Part shown: positions 8,733-19,420 of the stretch, one piece after another
Layout: each line of letters starts with the position of its first letter
How positions within the stretch are numbered: position 1 is the first letter of the stretch
Assembly (NCBI RefSeq): GCF_003121295.1
Contig: NZ_PHNC01000029.1
Location: 1,054,001-1,118,000 of the forward strand
DNA: 64,000 nt
Source of the DNA: Streptomyces orinoci
GTDB lineage: Bacteria; Actinomycetota; Actinomycetes; Streptomycetales; Streptomycetaceae
Direction: 5' to 3'
Program-made: the position numbers and the translations under genes
The notes under the pieces: generated by a model
Told to the model about the DNA's origin: nothing
Seen by the model: only the letters and a program-made list of their open reading frames with translations
Database searches by the model: none

Positions 8733-9284
8733 ATGCACACGACTCAGGACCGGCGGCCCCGGCAAGACGGGACCGAACACACCGAGGAGGCCGCCCCCGG
8801 CGACCCCCGGCTCAGCTGGAGTTCCACCGAGGACGCCGGCCTGCCGCCCGTACTCCTGCACCGCCGCGACGGCATCCTGCCCGCCGTGGCCGCCGCGCTG
8901 TCCGTCCGGGGCACCACCCTCACCTGCACCGGCGGCAAGGCCGACCAGGCACCCGCGCTGCACCCCCTGGTCCAGGACTTCCTGGACACCCTCACCAGCG
9001 AGCGCCGCGAACGCTTCACCGGCCGCTGCCCCGAAGCTCTGCTGCTCACCCGCTTCCTCACCGCCCATGAGGCCGGCCGCAGCAAACGCGCCGCCCGCAA
9101 ACCACTCACCCATGGCGAGGCCCGCCGCGCCCTGAAGCAGGCCAAACTGACCGCCCGCCATATCCGCGAGGACGGCGACCCCCGGCACGGCGCCTATGCC
9201 GCCCCCTGTCGTTCCTGTACCGCGCTGCTGGCCCACTTCGGGGTCCGCGCCATCGACCCCACCCCGGCCCAAGGCAGAGGCTGA
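8733..9284 (+). CDS. YwqJ-family putative deaminase toxin domain protein
   Basis: 183 aa. ATG 8733 is chosen over the long upstream open frame because a GGGAGGGAAG ribosome site lies 7-8 bases before it and homologous sequence starts soon after. Features fit the YwqJ-like deaminase family: GRCPEALLLTRFL supplies C-x-E and YAAPCRSCTALLAHFGV supplies the PCxSC zinc-binding motif. The family is known from polymorphic toxin systems, where it is predicted to deaminate nucleic acids or nucleotides. Here it stands alone without a delivery domain. It is followed 6 bp later by a SUKH-3 gene, the expected antidote. Alternative: a domesticated deaminase with a housekeeping or defence role. Confidence 0.78.
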   Translation: MHTTQDRRPRQDGTEHTEEAAPGDPRLSWSSTEDAGLPPVLLHRRDGILPAVAAALSVRGTTLTCTGGKADQAPALHPLVQDFLDTLTSERRERFTGRCPEALLLTRFLTAHEAGRSKRAARKPLTHGEARRALKQAKLTARHIREDGDPRHGAYAAPCRSCTALLAHFGVRAIDPTPAQGRG

Positions 9285-9290
9285 CCACCC

Positions 9291-9794
9291 ATGCGCGCCT
9301 TCGAACGCACCGCCACCACCCGCTTCCCCGCCGCCGTGGACGCCGCCCTGCGCGAGGCCGGCTGGCAGCCCGGCCGCTGGGACATCAAGGCCGCCGAGCA
9401 ATGGGCCGACGCACTGCGCGCCCATGTCTCCCCGGCCGGCCATCGGCACACCGTCTTCCCGGCCGCCGTCGAAGCATGGGCCGAGTTCGGCGGCCTGCGC
9501 ATCGCCGGCGCGGGAGCCGGCCGCCATATCGCGCCCACGCCCTTCGAGATCGACCCGCTGCACGGACTGCACCTGGCCCGCACCGCGGCCGACCTGGGCC
9601 GGGCACTGGGCACCGAGGTCTGCCCGCTGGGCCAGGAACTGGACGGCCAGGCACTGCTCACCATCGACGCCCACGGCCGCGTCTACAGCCTGGACCACAC
9701 CGGCGACTGGTACCTCGGCCCCGACATCGACCAGGCAATAGGCAGCCTGGTCACCGGCGTCCAGCCGGCCCGCCTTTCGGCGGGGGGACGCTGA
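9291..9794 (+). CDS. SUKH-3 immunity protein
   Basis: 167 aa, soluble. The pattern FPAAVDAALREAGWQPGRW at the N-terminus, then AVEAWAEFGGLRI, FEIDPLHG and a C-terminal GRVYSLDHTGDWYLGPDIDQAI, matches the SUKH-3 family. The start codon lies 6 bp after the YwqJ deaminase stop, so the two form a toxin/antidote-like pair in one transcript. The predicted role is binding and neutralising the deaminase or its secreted relatives. Convergent with the histidine kinase gene, with a dispersed repeat between them. Confidence 0.82.
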   Translation: MRAFERTATTRFPAAVDAALREAGWQPGRWDIKAAEQWADALRAHVSPAGHRHTVFPAAVEAWAEFGGLRIAGAGAGRHIAPTPFEIDPLHGLHLARTAADLGRALGTEVCPLGQELDGQALLTIDAHGRVYSLDHTGDWYLGPDIDQAIGSLVTGVQPARLSAGGR

Positions 9795-9934
9795 CGGTCC
9801 GGTGCGGATGCTGACCGTTCCGGGCAGGCGCTGAGCGCCCTGGGCGGTGTCCGACGGCTCATGGCCTGCGCCATCGCCGGGTGCCGTTCCTCCGGGGAGC
9901 GGCCCCGGACCCTCGGTCGCGTGTCAGGTGCCGG

Positions 9935-9990
9935 CCGGCTGTGGCTGGTCGCGCAGTTCCCCGCGCCCCTGGAGGGGCGCCCGGAAGCGC
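9935..9990. repeat. Dispersed intergenic repeat, single unit
   Basis: One copy of the family described at 3197: GGCTGTGGCTGGTCGCGCAG, then TTCCCCGCGCCCCTGGAGGGG with its CCCCT/AGGGG hairpin. It sits between the convergent SUKH-3 and histidine kinase genes and probably serves as a terminator. Confidence 0.75.
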
Positions 9991-9999
9991 CCCGCAGCC

Positions 10000-11388
10000 T
10001 CAAGCCGCTCTGCCCCGCCCGGCGCGCACATCCGGAATCACCGCCGAGACCCGGAACCCGCCCAGCTCCGTGGGCCCGGAGACAAAGACCCCGCCCAGCG
10101 CAGTGACCCGCTCCCGCATCCCCACCAGGCCATTGCCCCCACTGGGCAGCCCCGCGTCAGGGCCACCGTCCGAAGGCCCGTTCTCCACCTGGAGCGCCAC
10201 CTCCGCCTCCCGGCGGGCCACCCGCACCCGGGCACTGGCCCCCGGGGCGTGCTTATGGACATTGGTCAGCGCCTCCTGGACCACCCGGTACGCGGTGCGC
10301 TCCACCGAGGGCGCGTACTCCTCCCGCTCCCCCTCCACGGAGAACTCCACCGCCATCCCGGCCGCCCGCGACTGGCCCACCAGATCCGCCAGCTCGGCCA
10401 GACAGGGCCCCTCCGGGCCATCCACACGGTCCGCACCATCCGGCCCGTCCGCCGGCTCCGCGGCCTCACCGGCCGCCCGCACCCGGGCCGAGGCCACCGC
10501 GGCCACCGCCGCCAGCCGCTCCGGCTCCACCGCCGGCTGCCGCGCCGCCGCCGCGTCCGGCTTGCTGCGCAGCACGCCCAGCATCTCCCGCAGCTCGGTC
10601 AGCGCCTGACGGCCCATGTCACCCACCAGCGCCGCGTTACGGGAAGCCTTCTCCGGGTCCTTCAGCGCCACCGCCTGCAGCGCCGCGGCGTGCACCACCA
10701 TCAGCGACACCCGGTGCGCCACCACATCGTGCATCTCCCGGGCGATCCGGGTGCGCTCCTCATTACGCGCCCACTCGGCACGCTCCTCGGCCCGGTCGGC
10801 CAGCAGCGACAGCTCCCGTTCCAGGCCGTCCGCCCGCTCCCGCAGGCTCTCCACCAGCCGGCGGCGGGCCCCCACATACAGCCCGAGCAGCACCGGCGGC
10901 GCGGTCACCGCCAGCGAGAGCACCGCCGAGAAGCCCAGCACCGCCCACAGGCCCGGCCGGTAGCCGGCCTGGACCATGTCCTGGTGGAAGCGCACCGCCG
11001 CCACGATCAGCGTCCCGGCCAGCGCGGCCGAGGACAGTAAGGCGATGATCCGCCGTGGCACATCGGAGGCGGCCAGGGTGTACAGGCCGACCAGCGACAG
11101 CAGGATCCCCATCTCCGCCGGGCTCACCGCTATCGAGATCAGCACCACGGCCACCGGCCACCGCCGGCGCACCAGCAGCACCGCCCCTACCGGCAGCCCC
11201 AGCAGCCCGCCCAGTACGGCGGGAAACCCGGTCTCATGGGCGAAGGCAATCCCTTCGAGCATGCACTCGAACGCGGACACCACCGCAAGTACGACATCCA
11301 GCGCCAGGCCGCGCCGCCTGGCCCACCACCACGGCCCCGCGGGCGCGCCCCGCGCGCCCGCGTCCGTGACTGCCCCCGTTGTGGTCAT
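10000..11388 (-). CDS. Two-component sensor histidine kinase (HisKA_3/NarL-partner type)
   Basis: 462 aa from ATG 11388; a GTG at 11415 would add nine residues. Several transmembrane helices fill residues about 25-170 (DVVLAVVSAFECMLEG, AVLLVRRRWPVAVVLISIA, LGFSAVLSLAVTAPPVLLG). A short coiled coil follows, then the dimerisation/phosphoacceptor helix TRIAREMHDVVAHRVSLMVV, whose His is the predicted autophosphorylation site. The C-terminal HATPase region has a recognisable N-box (VVQEALTNVHKHAPGA) and G-box (GGNGLVGMRERVTALGG). Kinases of this class normally pair with a NarL/LuxR regulator. None is adjacent, so the partner is elsewhere or the kinase works with one of the solitary LuxR proteins. 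Confidence 0.88.
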   Translation of the reverse strand: MTTTGAVTDAGARGAPAGPWWWARRRGLALDVVLAVVSAFECMLEGIAFAHETGFPAVLGGLLGLPVGAVLLVRRRWPVAVVLISIAVSPAEMGILLSLVGLYTLAASDVPRRIIALLSSAALAGTLIVAAVRFHQDMVQAGYRPGLWAVLGFSAVLSLAVTAPPVLLGLYVGARRRLVESLRERADGLERELSLLADRAEERAEWARNEERTRIAREMHDVVAHRVSLMVVHAAALQAVALKDPEKASRNAALVGDMGRQALTELREMLGVLRSKPDAAAARQPAVEPERLAAVAAVASARVRAAGEAAEPADGPDGADRVDGPEGPCLAELADLVGQSRAAGMAVEFSVEGEREEYAPSVERTAYRVVQEALTNVHKHAPGASARVRVARREAEVALQVENGPSDGGPDAGLPSGGNGLVGMRERVTALGGVFVSGPTELGGFRVSAVIPDVRAGRGRAA

Positions 11389-11440
11389 ACCACCCAGACT
11401 ACGGGTGACGGCCACCGCCTTTCCGGGCCCTTCGACAACA

Positions 11441-11487
11441 CTCGAATCGTTCGAGCGGAAGCGAAATCCGGGGGTTTTCGCTCGAAC
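11441..11487. promoter_or_regulatory. Palindrome and half-site cluster, CTCGAA/TTCGAG
   Basis: In the divergent interval between the histidine kinase and the HTH protein, CTCGAA-TCG-TTCGAG (11441-11455) is a perfect palindrome. A further CTCGAAC half-site lies at 11481 and pairs with GTTCGAG across 25 bp. It is a likely operator. It resembles an actinobacterial SOS box but is three bases too short, so LexA is not claimed. Confidence 0.45.
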
Positions 11488-11544
11488 TGTTGAATCGCCC
11501 AGATTTTCGCCTCAGACGGTATGGCGAGCCGCCAGGCTGCTCCC

Positions 11545-12423
11545 ATGACCGAGACACGACGCCGGGACGGCGCGACCGTCCCATTCGAAGACCTGCGAAA
11601 ACAAGCGATCGCGCTGCGACAGGAAGGACTCAGCCGCAGACAGATCCGCGACCGACTGAAGGTCGGGAGCAACGATCTGCTCACCCGGCTGCTGGAGGGA
11701 GAGCCGCCGCCGGAGTGGACGAAGCGGCCACGCGCCAAGGACGACCTGCGGGCCAGGGCGCGCGAACTGCGGGCTCAGGGCATGACCTACGACCAGATCC
11801 AGCTGGAGCTGGGCGTTTCCAAGAGCTCGATCTCGCTGTGGGTGCGCGATCTCCCGAAGCCTCGGAAGACGCCGGAGCAGATGCGGGAGATGAGCGAGGC
11901 ACGCTGGGCTCCGTACCGGCGCGAGATGGCCGTCACGCGCATGCGGACCAAGCTGGATGCCAAGCGGGAAATCGGGCGCATGACGGACCGGGAGCTGTTC
12001 CTGGTGGGGGTGGCGCTCTATTGGGCGGAGGGCGCCAAAAGCAAGCCCCACCGTCTGCAGGAGAGCGTTGTGTTCATCAACAGCGATCCCGGCGTGATCC
12101 AGGTCTATCGGGCGTGGCTGGCCTTGCTGGGTGTCGAGCCGCAGCGGATCCAGTACCGGGTGATGATCCATGAGTCAGCCGATGTCGCATCAGCGGAGCG
12201 CTACTGGGCCGATCTCGTCGGCATCGAACCAGCCGCCCTGCGCAAAACGACCCTGAAAAAGCACAACCCGATGACCGTCCGCAAGAACGTTGGCGAAGCC
12301 TACCGAGGCTGCCTGATCGTGCAGGTTCTCAAGGGTGCCGACCTATACCGTCGCATCGAAGGCTGGTGGTACGGCATAGTGTTGGGGGTCGAACGGGATC
12401 ACTCGGCAGAATGTCCGAGTTGA
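11545..12423 (+). CDS. Conserved two-HTH protein of unknown function
   Basis: 292 aa from ATG 11545; an in-frame ATG at 11521 would add eight residues. Two helix-turn-helix-like segments are visible: residues about 15-55 (LRQEGLSRRQIRDRLKVGSN) and 85-110 (GMTYDQIQLELGVSKSSIS). The C-terminal half contains FLVGVALYWAEGAKSK and VVFINSDPGVIQVYRAWLAL. This pattern recalls LAGLIDADG-like folds (ALYWxEG, NSDP), but it lacks a clear repeated catalytic motif. Such proteins are conserved in Streptomyces and often lie beside a tRNA-Gln gene, as here. DNA binding is inferred and the role is not known. Confidence 0.7.
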   Translation: MTETRRRDGATVPFEDLRKQAIALRQEGLSRRQIRDRLKVGSNDLLTRLLEGEPPPEWTKRPRAKDDLRARARELRAQGMTYDQIQLELGVSKSSISLWVRDLPKPRKTPEQMREMSEARWAPYRREMAVTRMRTKLDAKREIGRMTDRELFLVGVALYWAEGAKSKPHRLQESVVFINSDPGVIQVYRAWLALLGVEPQRIQYRVMIHESADVASAERYWADLVGIEPAALRKTTLKKHNPMTVRKNVGEAYRGCLIVQVLKGADLYRRIEGWWYGIVLGVERDHSAECPS

Positions 12424-12435
12424 TCGTGTTCGCTA

Positions 12436-12507
12436 TCCCCTGTGGTGTAATCGGCAGCACGGCGACCTTTGGAGTCGCTTGTCCAGGTTCGAGTCCTGGC
12501 GGGGGAG
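12436..12507 (+). tRNA. tRNA-Gln (anticodon UUG)
   Basis: A full cloverleaf can be drawn over 72 nt. The acceptor TCCCCTG pairs with CGGGGGA, the D stem is GTG/CAC, and the anticodon stem GCGAC/GTCGC carries loop CTTTGGA, giving anticodon TTG. The T arm is CCAGG-TTCGAGT-CCTGG with discriminator G. CCA is not encoded. No integrase or duplicated 3' end was seen, so it does not appear to be an occupied attachment site. Confidence 0.95.
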
Positions 12508-12514
12508 CAAGTTC

Positions 12515-12540
12515 GGGTCCTGACCTCCAGGTCAGGACCC
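12515..12540 (+). terminator. Hairpin terminator after tRNA-Gln
   Basis: GGGTCCTGACCT and AGGTCAGGACCC form a perfect 12-bp stem around two bases, 7 bp after the tRNA. No U-run follows, as is usual in Streptomyces. Confidence 0.75.
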
Positions 12541-12619
12541 GTCCGCGTTCCACCCGTCTTACGCCCCGGTATCCTGCGGGTGTCCACCCCCTCGAACCCT
12601 GAAGCCGAAGGGCCCACCC

Positions 12620-14074
12620 GTGAGCGCCAACCGCCCGGCAGCCGTCGTCGTCCTCGCAGCGGGTGAGGGCACCCGCATGAAGTCGGCCACACCCAAGGTC
12701 CTGCACACGCTCTGCGGCCGCTCCCTGGTCGGACATGTTGTCGCCGCCTCCCGCGAGCTCGCTCCGGAGCACCTGGTCGTGGTTGTCGGGCATGCCCGTG
12801 AGCAGGTCTCGGCGCATCTCGCCGGGATCGACCCCGAGGCGCGCACCGCCGTGCAGCATGAGCAGCGCGGCACCGGTCACGCGGTGCGGATGGGCCTGGA
12901 GGAGCTGTCGGGCAGCGGTATCGCCCTGGACGGCACGGTGATCGTGCTCTGCGGTGACACCCCGCTGCTGACCGGCGAGACCCTGAAGCTGCTGGCGGGC
13001 ACGCATGCCGCGGACGGCAACGCGGTGACCGTGCTGAGCGCCGAGGTGCCGGACTCGACCGGCTACGGCCGTATCGTCCGTGACGCCGATGGCGCGGTGA
13101 CCGCGATCGTGGAGCACAAGGACGCCACCGAGGAGCAGCGCGCCATCCGGGAGATCAACTCGGGGGTGTTCGCGTTTGACGCCCAGCTGCTGACCGACGC
13201 GCTGGGCAAGGTCCGTACGGACAACAGCCAGGGTGAGGAGTACCTCACCGATGTGCTGGGCATTCTGCGCGAGGCCGGGCACCGGGTGGGTGCGGCGGTG
13301 GCCGGTGACCACCGGGAGATCCTGGGCATCAACAACCGGGTCCAGCTGGCAGAGGCCCGCCGGCTGCTCAATGAGCGGCTGCTGAACGCGGCGATGATGG
13401 CCGGGGTGACGGTGGTGGATCCGGCGACGACCTGGGTGGATGTCACGGTGACCTTTGAGCCGGACGCGTTGGTGCACCCCGGCACCCAGCTGCTGGGTGT
13501 CACGCATCTGGCCTCCGGTGCCGAGGTCGGCCCCAACACCCGGCTGACGGACACCACCGTGGGCGAGGGCGCCCGGGTGGACAACACGGTGGCAGACGGC
13601 GCGCTGATCGGCGCGGGCGCCAATGTGGGCCCGTTCGCCTATCTGCGGCCGGGCACCAAGCTGGGCCCCAAGTCCAAGGCCGGGGCCTATGTCGAGATGA
13701 AGAACGCCGAGATCGGCGAGGGAACGAAGGTCCCGCATCTGTCGTATGTCGGTGATGCCACCATTGGTGAGCACTCCAACATCGGTGCGGCGAGTGTCTT
13801 TGTGAACTACGACGGAGTGAACAAGCACCGCTCGGTGGTCGGCTCTCATTGCCGGACCGGAGCGGACAATATGTTTGTGGCTCCTGTCACGATCGGGGAC
13901 GGCGCGTACACCGCCGCCGGCTCCGTCATCACCAAGGATGTGCCCCCGGGTTCGCTGGCCGTCGCCCGTGGCCAGCAGCGGAATATCGAGGGTTGGGTGG
14001 CTCGAAAGCGCCCGGGAAGCGCCGCCGCGCAGGCCGCTTCCACGGCTCTCCGGGAGACCTCCGGAGAGCAGTGA
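12620..14074 (+). CDS. glmU: GlmU: bifunctional GlcN-1-P acetyltransferase / GlcNAc-1-P uridyltransferase
   Basis: 484 aa cytoplasmic enzyme. It makes UDP-N-acetylglucosamine from glucosamine-1-phosphate, acetyl-CoA and UTP, supplying peptidoglycan and other glycans. The N-terminal uridyltransferase shows LAAGEGTRMKSATPKVLH, GTGHAV and CGDTPLL. The C-terminal half is a left-handed beta-helix of hexapeptides (GEGARVDNTVADGALIGAGA) with the acetyltransferase residues in LRPGTKLGPKSKAG and VNYDGVNKHRS. The GTG start fits the family, and the length is normal with the Ala-rich Streptomyces tail. It is followed 73 bp later by prs on the same strand, a widely conserved glmU-prs order that couples nucleotide-sugar and PRPP supply. 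Confidence 0.97.
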   Translation: MSANRPAAVVVLAAGEGTRMKSATPKVLHTLCGRSLVGHVVAASRELAPEHLVVVVGHAREQVSAHLAGIDPEARTAVQHEQRGTGHAVRMGLEELSGSGIALDGTVIVLCGDTPLLTGETLKLLAGTHAADGNAVTVLSAEVPDSTGYGRIVRDADGAVTAIVEHKDATEEQRAIREINSGVFAFDAQLLTDALGKVRTDNSQGEEYLTDVLGILREAGHRVGAAVAGDHREILGINNRVQLAEARRLLNERLLNAAMMAGVTVVDPATTWVDVTVTFEPDALVHPGTQLLGVTHLASGAEVGPNTRLTDTTVGEGARVDNTVADGALIGAGANVGPFAYLRPGTKLGPKSKAGAYVEMKNAEIGEGTKVPHLSYVGDATIGEHSNIGAASVFVNYDGVNKHRSVVGSHCRTGADNMFVAPVTIGDGAYTAAGSVITKDVPPGSLAVARGQQRNIEGWVARKRPGSAAAQAASTALRETSGEQ

Positions 14075-14147
14075 CCGTGACACGGGTGCGTCGTGCGGGG
14101 CGTACCGTGATAAGCGCACACAAAGCGACATCCAAGGAGACTGTGCT

Positions 14148-15122
14148 GTGACCGGGTTCAAGACCGGCGAGAAGAAACTGATGCTCTTCTCCGGCCGCGC
14201 CCACCCCGAGCTTGCCGAGGAGGTCGCGCACCAGCTGGGCGTCGACCTGGTCCCGACCAAGGCCTTCGACTTCGCCAATGGCGAGATCTACGTCCGCTTC
14301 CAGGAATCGGCGCGTGGCGCCGACTGCTTCGTGATGCAGAGCCACACGGCTCCCATCAACAAGTGGATCATGGAACAGCTGATCATGATCGATGCGCTGA
14401 AGCGGGCCTCGGCCGCCAGCATCACCGTGATCGTGCCGTTCTACGGCTACGCCCGGCAGGACAAGAAGCACCGCGGCCGGGAGCCCATCTCCGCCCGCCT
14501 GATCGCCGACATCTTCAAGACGGCGGGTGCGGACCGGATTCTCACCGTGGATCTGCACACCGACCAGATCCAGGGCTTCTTCGACGGCCCGGTGGACCAC
14601 CTGTTCGCGCTGCCGGTGCTGGCCGACTATGTGGGCGCCAAGGTGGACCGGGACAAGCTCACCGTGGTCTCCCCGGACGCCGGCCGGGTCCGGGTCGCCG
14701 ACCGCTGGTGCGACCGGCTGGGCGCCCCGCTGGCGATCGTGCACAAGCGGCGTGACAAGGATGTCGCCAACCAGGTCACCGTGCATGAGGTCGTCGGTGA
14801 TGTGAAGGATCGTGTCTGCGTACTGGTGGACGACATGATCGACACCGGTGGCACCATCTGCGCCGCGGCGGACGCGCTGTTCGCCCATGGCGCCGCGGAT
14901 GTCATCGTCACCGCCACGCATGGTGTGCTCTCCGGTCCGGCCGCGGACCGGCTGAAGAACTCCAAGGTGAGCGAGTTCGTCTTCACCAACACCCTGCCCA
15001 CGCCGGACGAGCTGGAGCTCGACAAGATCACGGTGCTGTCGATCGCTCCGACCATCGCCCGTGCGGTGCGCGAGGTGTTCGAGGACGGCTCGGTGACCAG
15101 CCTCTTCGACGAGCAGGCCTGA
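14148..15122 (+). CDS. prs: Ribose-phosphate pyrophosphokinase (PRPP synthetase)
   Basis: 324 aa. It converts ribose-5-phosphate and ATP to PRPP for purine, pyrimidine, His, Trp and NAD synthesis. GTG 14148 is chosen because AAGGAGA lies 8 bases before it and VTGFKTGEKKLMLFSGRAHP matches the family N-terminus; the frame is open further upstream. Visible motifs are FANGEIYVRF, the ATP-loop region FYGYARQDKKHRGREPIS, DLHTDQIQGFFDGPVDHL and the PRPP-binding loop VLVDDMIDTGGT. It probably shares a transcript with glmU. Confidence 0.96.
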   Translation: MTGFKTGEKKLMLFSGRAHPELAEEVAHQLGVDLVPTKAFDFANGEIYVRFQESARGADCFVMQSHTAPINKWIMEQLIMIDALKRASAASITVIVPFYGYARQDKKHRGREPISARLIADIFKTAGADRILTVDLHTDQIQGFFDGPVDHLFALPVLADYVGAKVDRDKLTVVSPDAGRVRVADRWCDRLGAPLAIVHKRRDKDVANQVTVHEVVGDVKDRVCVLVDDMIDTGGTICAAADALFAHGAADVIVTATHGVLSGPAADRLKNSKVSEFVFTNTLPTPDELELDKITVLSIAPTIARAVREVFEDGSVTSLFDEQA

Positions 15123-15133
15123 TCGATTTCTGC

Positions 15134-15186
15134 TACGGCCTCCCCGCCGGGTAAGCTCTGCGAGTTGCTCGGCGAGGGAGGCCGTA
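15134..15186 (+). terminator. Long GC-rich stem between prs and rplY
   Basis: TACGGCCTCCC pairs perfectly with GGGAGGCCGTA. The stem continues as GCCG/CGGC after a small bulge, closing about 20 bases. It starts 12 bp after prs and lies about 100 bp before rplY. It could be the prs terminator or part of a structured rplY leader that senses protein supply. Confidence 0.6.
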
Positions 15187-15284
15187 CTGATGTACGGCGG
15201 TCCGTTATCGACGCGCTCTTCGTAGCAGGCCGTTCGTGGGCCGGGTAACCCGTCCACTTCTACAGCTTCCGAGGAGCGTGCACC

Positions 15285-15578
15285 ATGGCCGAGATCAAGC
15301 TCGCCGCCACCATCCGCACCCAGTTCGGCAAGGGCTCCGCCCGCCGGATCCGCATGGCCGACCAGGTTCCGGGCGTCATCTACGGCCACGGTGCCGAGCC
15401 GGTGCACGTGTCCCTGCCGGGCCACGACCTGATGATGGCGCTCAAGAACCCGGGCGTCGTGCTCTCCCTGGACATCGAGGGCCGCAACGAGGTCGTCGTC
15501 CCCAAGCAGGTGCAGCGCGACCCGCTGAAGGGCTTCCTGGAGCACGTTGACCTGCTGGTCGTCAAGGCCGAGGCCTGA
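15285..15578 (+). CDS. rplY: Short-form 50S ribosomal protein L25 (Ctc N-terminal domain only)
   Basis: 97 aa, binds 5S rRNA in the large subunit. The sequence AEIKLAATIRTQFGKGSARR, VPGVIYGHGAEPVHVSLPGH and QVQRDPLKGFLEHVDLLVVK is a clean L25 RNA-binding domain. Most Streptomyces L25/Ctc proteins are about 190-200 aa with a second, TL5-type beta domain. Here a TGA follows VVKAEA and only 85 bp separate it from pth, so the C-terminal domain is absent rather than frameshifted. The protein matches the single-domain E. coli length (94 aa). A GAGGAG ribosome site precedes ATG 15285. Likely functional. Confidence 0.9.
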   Translation: MAEIKLAATIRTQFGKGSARRIRMADQVPGVIYGHGAEPVHVSLPGHDLMMALKNPGVVLSLDIEGRNEVVVPKQVQRDPLKGFLEHVDLLVVKAEA

Positions 15579-15604
15579 GCCTCGCGCTCACTCTGATTCA
15601 CTCT

Positions 15605-15642
15605 GACCGCCGTCCCGCTCCGCCCGGAGCGGGGCGGCGGTC
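15605..15642 (+). terminator. Terminator between rplY and pth
   Basis: GACCGCCGTCCCGCTCC pairs with GGAGCGGGGCGGCGGTC (17-bp stem, one wobble) around CGCC, 26 bp after the rplY stop and just before the pth ribosome site. Confidence 0.75.
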
Positions 15643-15663
15643 GGCTATCAAGGAGTTATGCGG

Positions 15664-16269
15664 ATGACGACGGACGGCGTGGGCGCGGGTACGGGCCCCT
15701 GGCTGGTGGTGGGTCTGGGCAACCCCGGCCCGGAGTACGCGGGCAACCGCCACAATGTGGGCTTTATGGTCGCCGACCTGCTGGCGGAGCGGACGGGCGC
15801 CCGCTTCAAGGCGCACAAGTCGCGTGCGCAGGTCGTCGAGGGCCGGGTGGGCGCGCCGGGGGTCTCCAGTCGCCGGGTGGTCGTCGCAAAGCCGATGTCT
15901 TTTATGAACCTCTCCGGGGGTCCGGTGGTGGCGCTGCGGGACTTCTACAAGGTGCCGGTGGAGCGGATCGTTGTCGTCCATGACGAGCTGGACATCGACT
16001 ATGGCGCGCTGCGGCTGAAGCGGGGTGGTGGGGACAACGGTCACAATGGGCTGAAGTCCATCACCAAGGCGCTGGGTGCGGATTATTACCGGGTGCGGTT
16101 CGGTATTGGCCGGCCGCCGGGGCGGATGCCGGTGGCCGACTTTGTGCTCAAGGATTTCTCCTCCGCGGAGCGCAAGGAGCTGTCTTACGAGGTGGACCGG
16201 GCCGCGGATGCGGTGGAGTCTTTGATCGTGGACGGGCTCGACCGCGCGCAGAGCGTCTACAACTCTTAG
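15664..16269 (+). CDS. pth: Peptidyl-tRNA hydrolase
   Basis: 201 aa. It releases tRNA from prematurely dropped peptidyl-tRNA. Core motifs are VGLGNPGPEYAGNRHNVGFM, with the catalytic His in NRHNVGF, KPMSFMNLSGGPV, VVHDELDIDYGALRLKRGGG and HNGLKSI. Two start codons compete. ATG 15658 has only two bases between it and AAGGAG (15650-15655), while ATG 15664 has the normal eight, so 15664 is taken. It follows the rplY terminator and converges on ppc through a dispersed repeat block. Confidence 0.95.
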   Translation: MTTDGVGAGTGPWLVVGLGNPGPEYAGNRHNVGFMVADLLAERTGARFKAHKSRAQVVEGRVGAPGVSSRRVVVAKPMSFMNLSGGPVVALRDFYKVPVERIVVVHDELDIDYGALRLKRGGGDNGHNGLKSITKALGADYYRVRFGIGRPPGRMPVADFVLKDFSSAERKELSYEVDRAADAVESLIVDGLDRAQSVYNS

Positions 16270-16283
16270 GGGCTGCTTGGTCT

Positions 16284-16530
16284 TGCGGCGGGCCGCACCC
16301 GGCGACGAAACGGCGTCTGCCGACGACCGTTGCCGGTTGGCCGCAGGCCGTGCGTGGCTGGTCGCGCAGTTCCCCGCGCCCCTGAAAGGGGCGCGCCCGG
16401 CGACGGGGTGGCGTTTGCCGAGGTCCGTCGCCGGTTGGCCGCGGGGCGTGGGTGGTTGCTCGCGCCCGCGCGGCGGAGCCGCAAATCGAGTAACGCCCCG
16501 CGCCCCCGAGGGGGCGCACCCGGTGGCGAA
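16284..16530. repeat. Dispersed intergenic repeat block between pth and ppc
   Basis: Same units as at 3197: CGGCGACGAAACGGCGTCTG, GGTCGCGCAGTTCCCCGCGC with CCCCTGAAAGGGG, then the short module GCGGCGGAGCCGCAAATCG and CCCCCGAGGGGG. It fills the whole gap between two convergent genes, where it can terminate both. Confidence 0.8.
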
Positions 16531-16534
16531 AGGG

Positions 16535-19285
<2,751 letters not shown>

Positions 19286-19420
19286 AGGTGCGGCTCCTTG
19301 CGGTGTTTCCGTGCATCTGGAGGGGTGACGGACCGCGCTGTCCGACGCCCCCAGCATAGGTCGCTCCGGGACGCGCGGGCGCTCGGCAGCCCTCTTGCCG
19401 ACCGCCGGGGCCCTGCCATA

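Noticed and set aside
11441..11455. LexA SOS box
   Set aside because: The spacing between TCGAA and TTCGA is three bases too short for the actinobacterial consensus TCGAAC-N4-GTTCGA.
12436..12507. Phage or ICE attachment site at tRNA-Gln
   Set aside because: No integrase and no repeated tRNA 3' end within the window; flanking genes are core.
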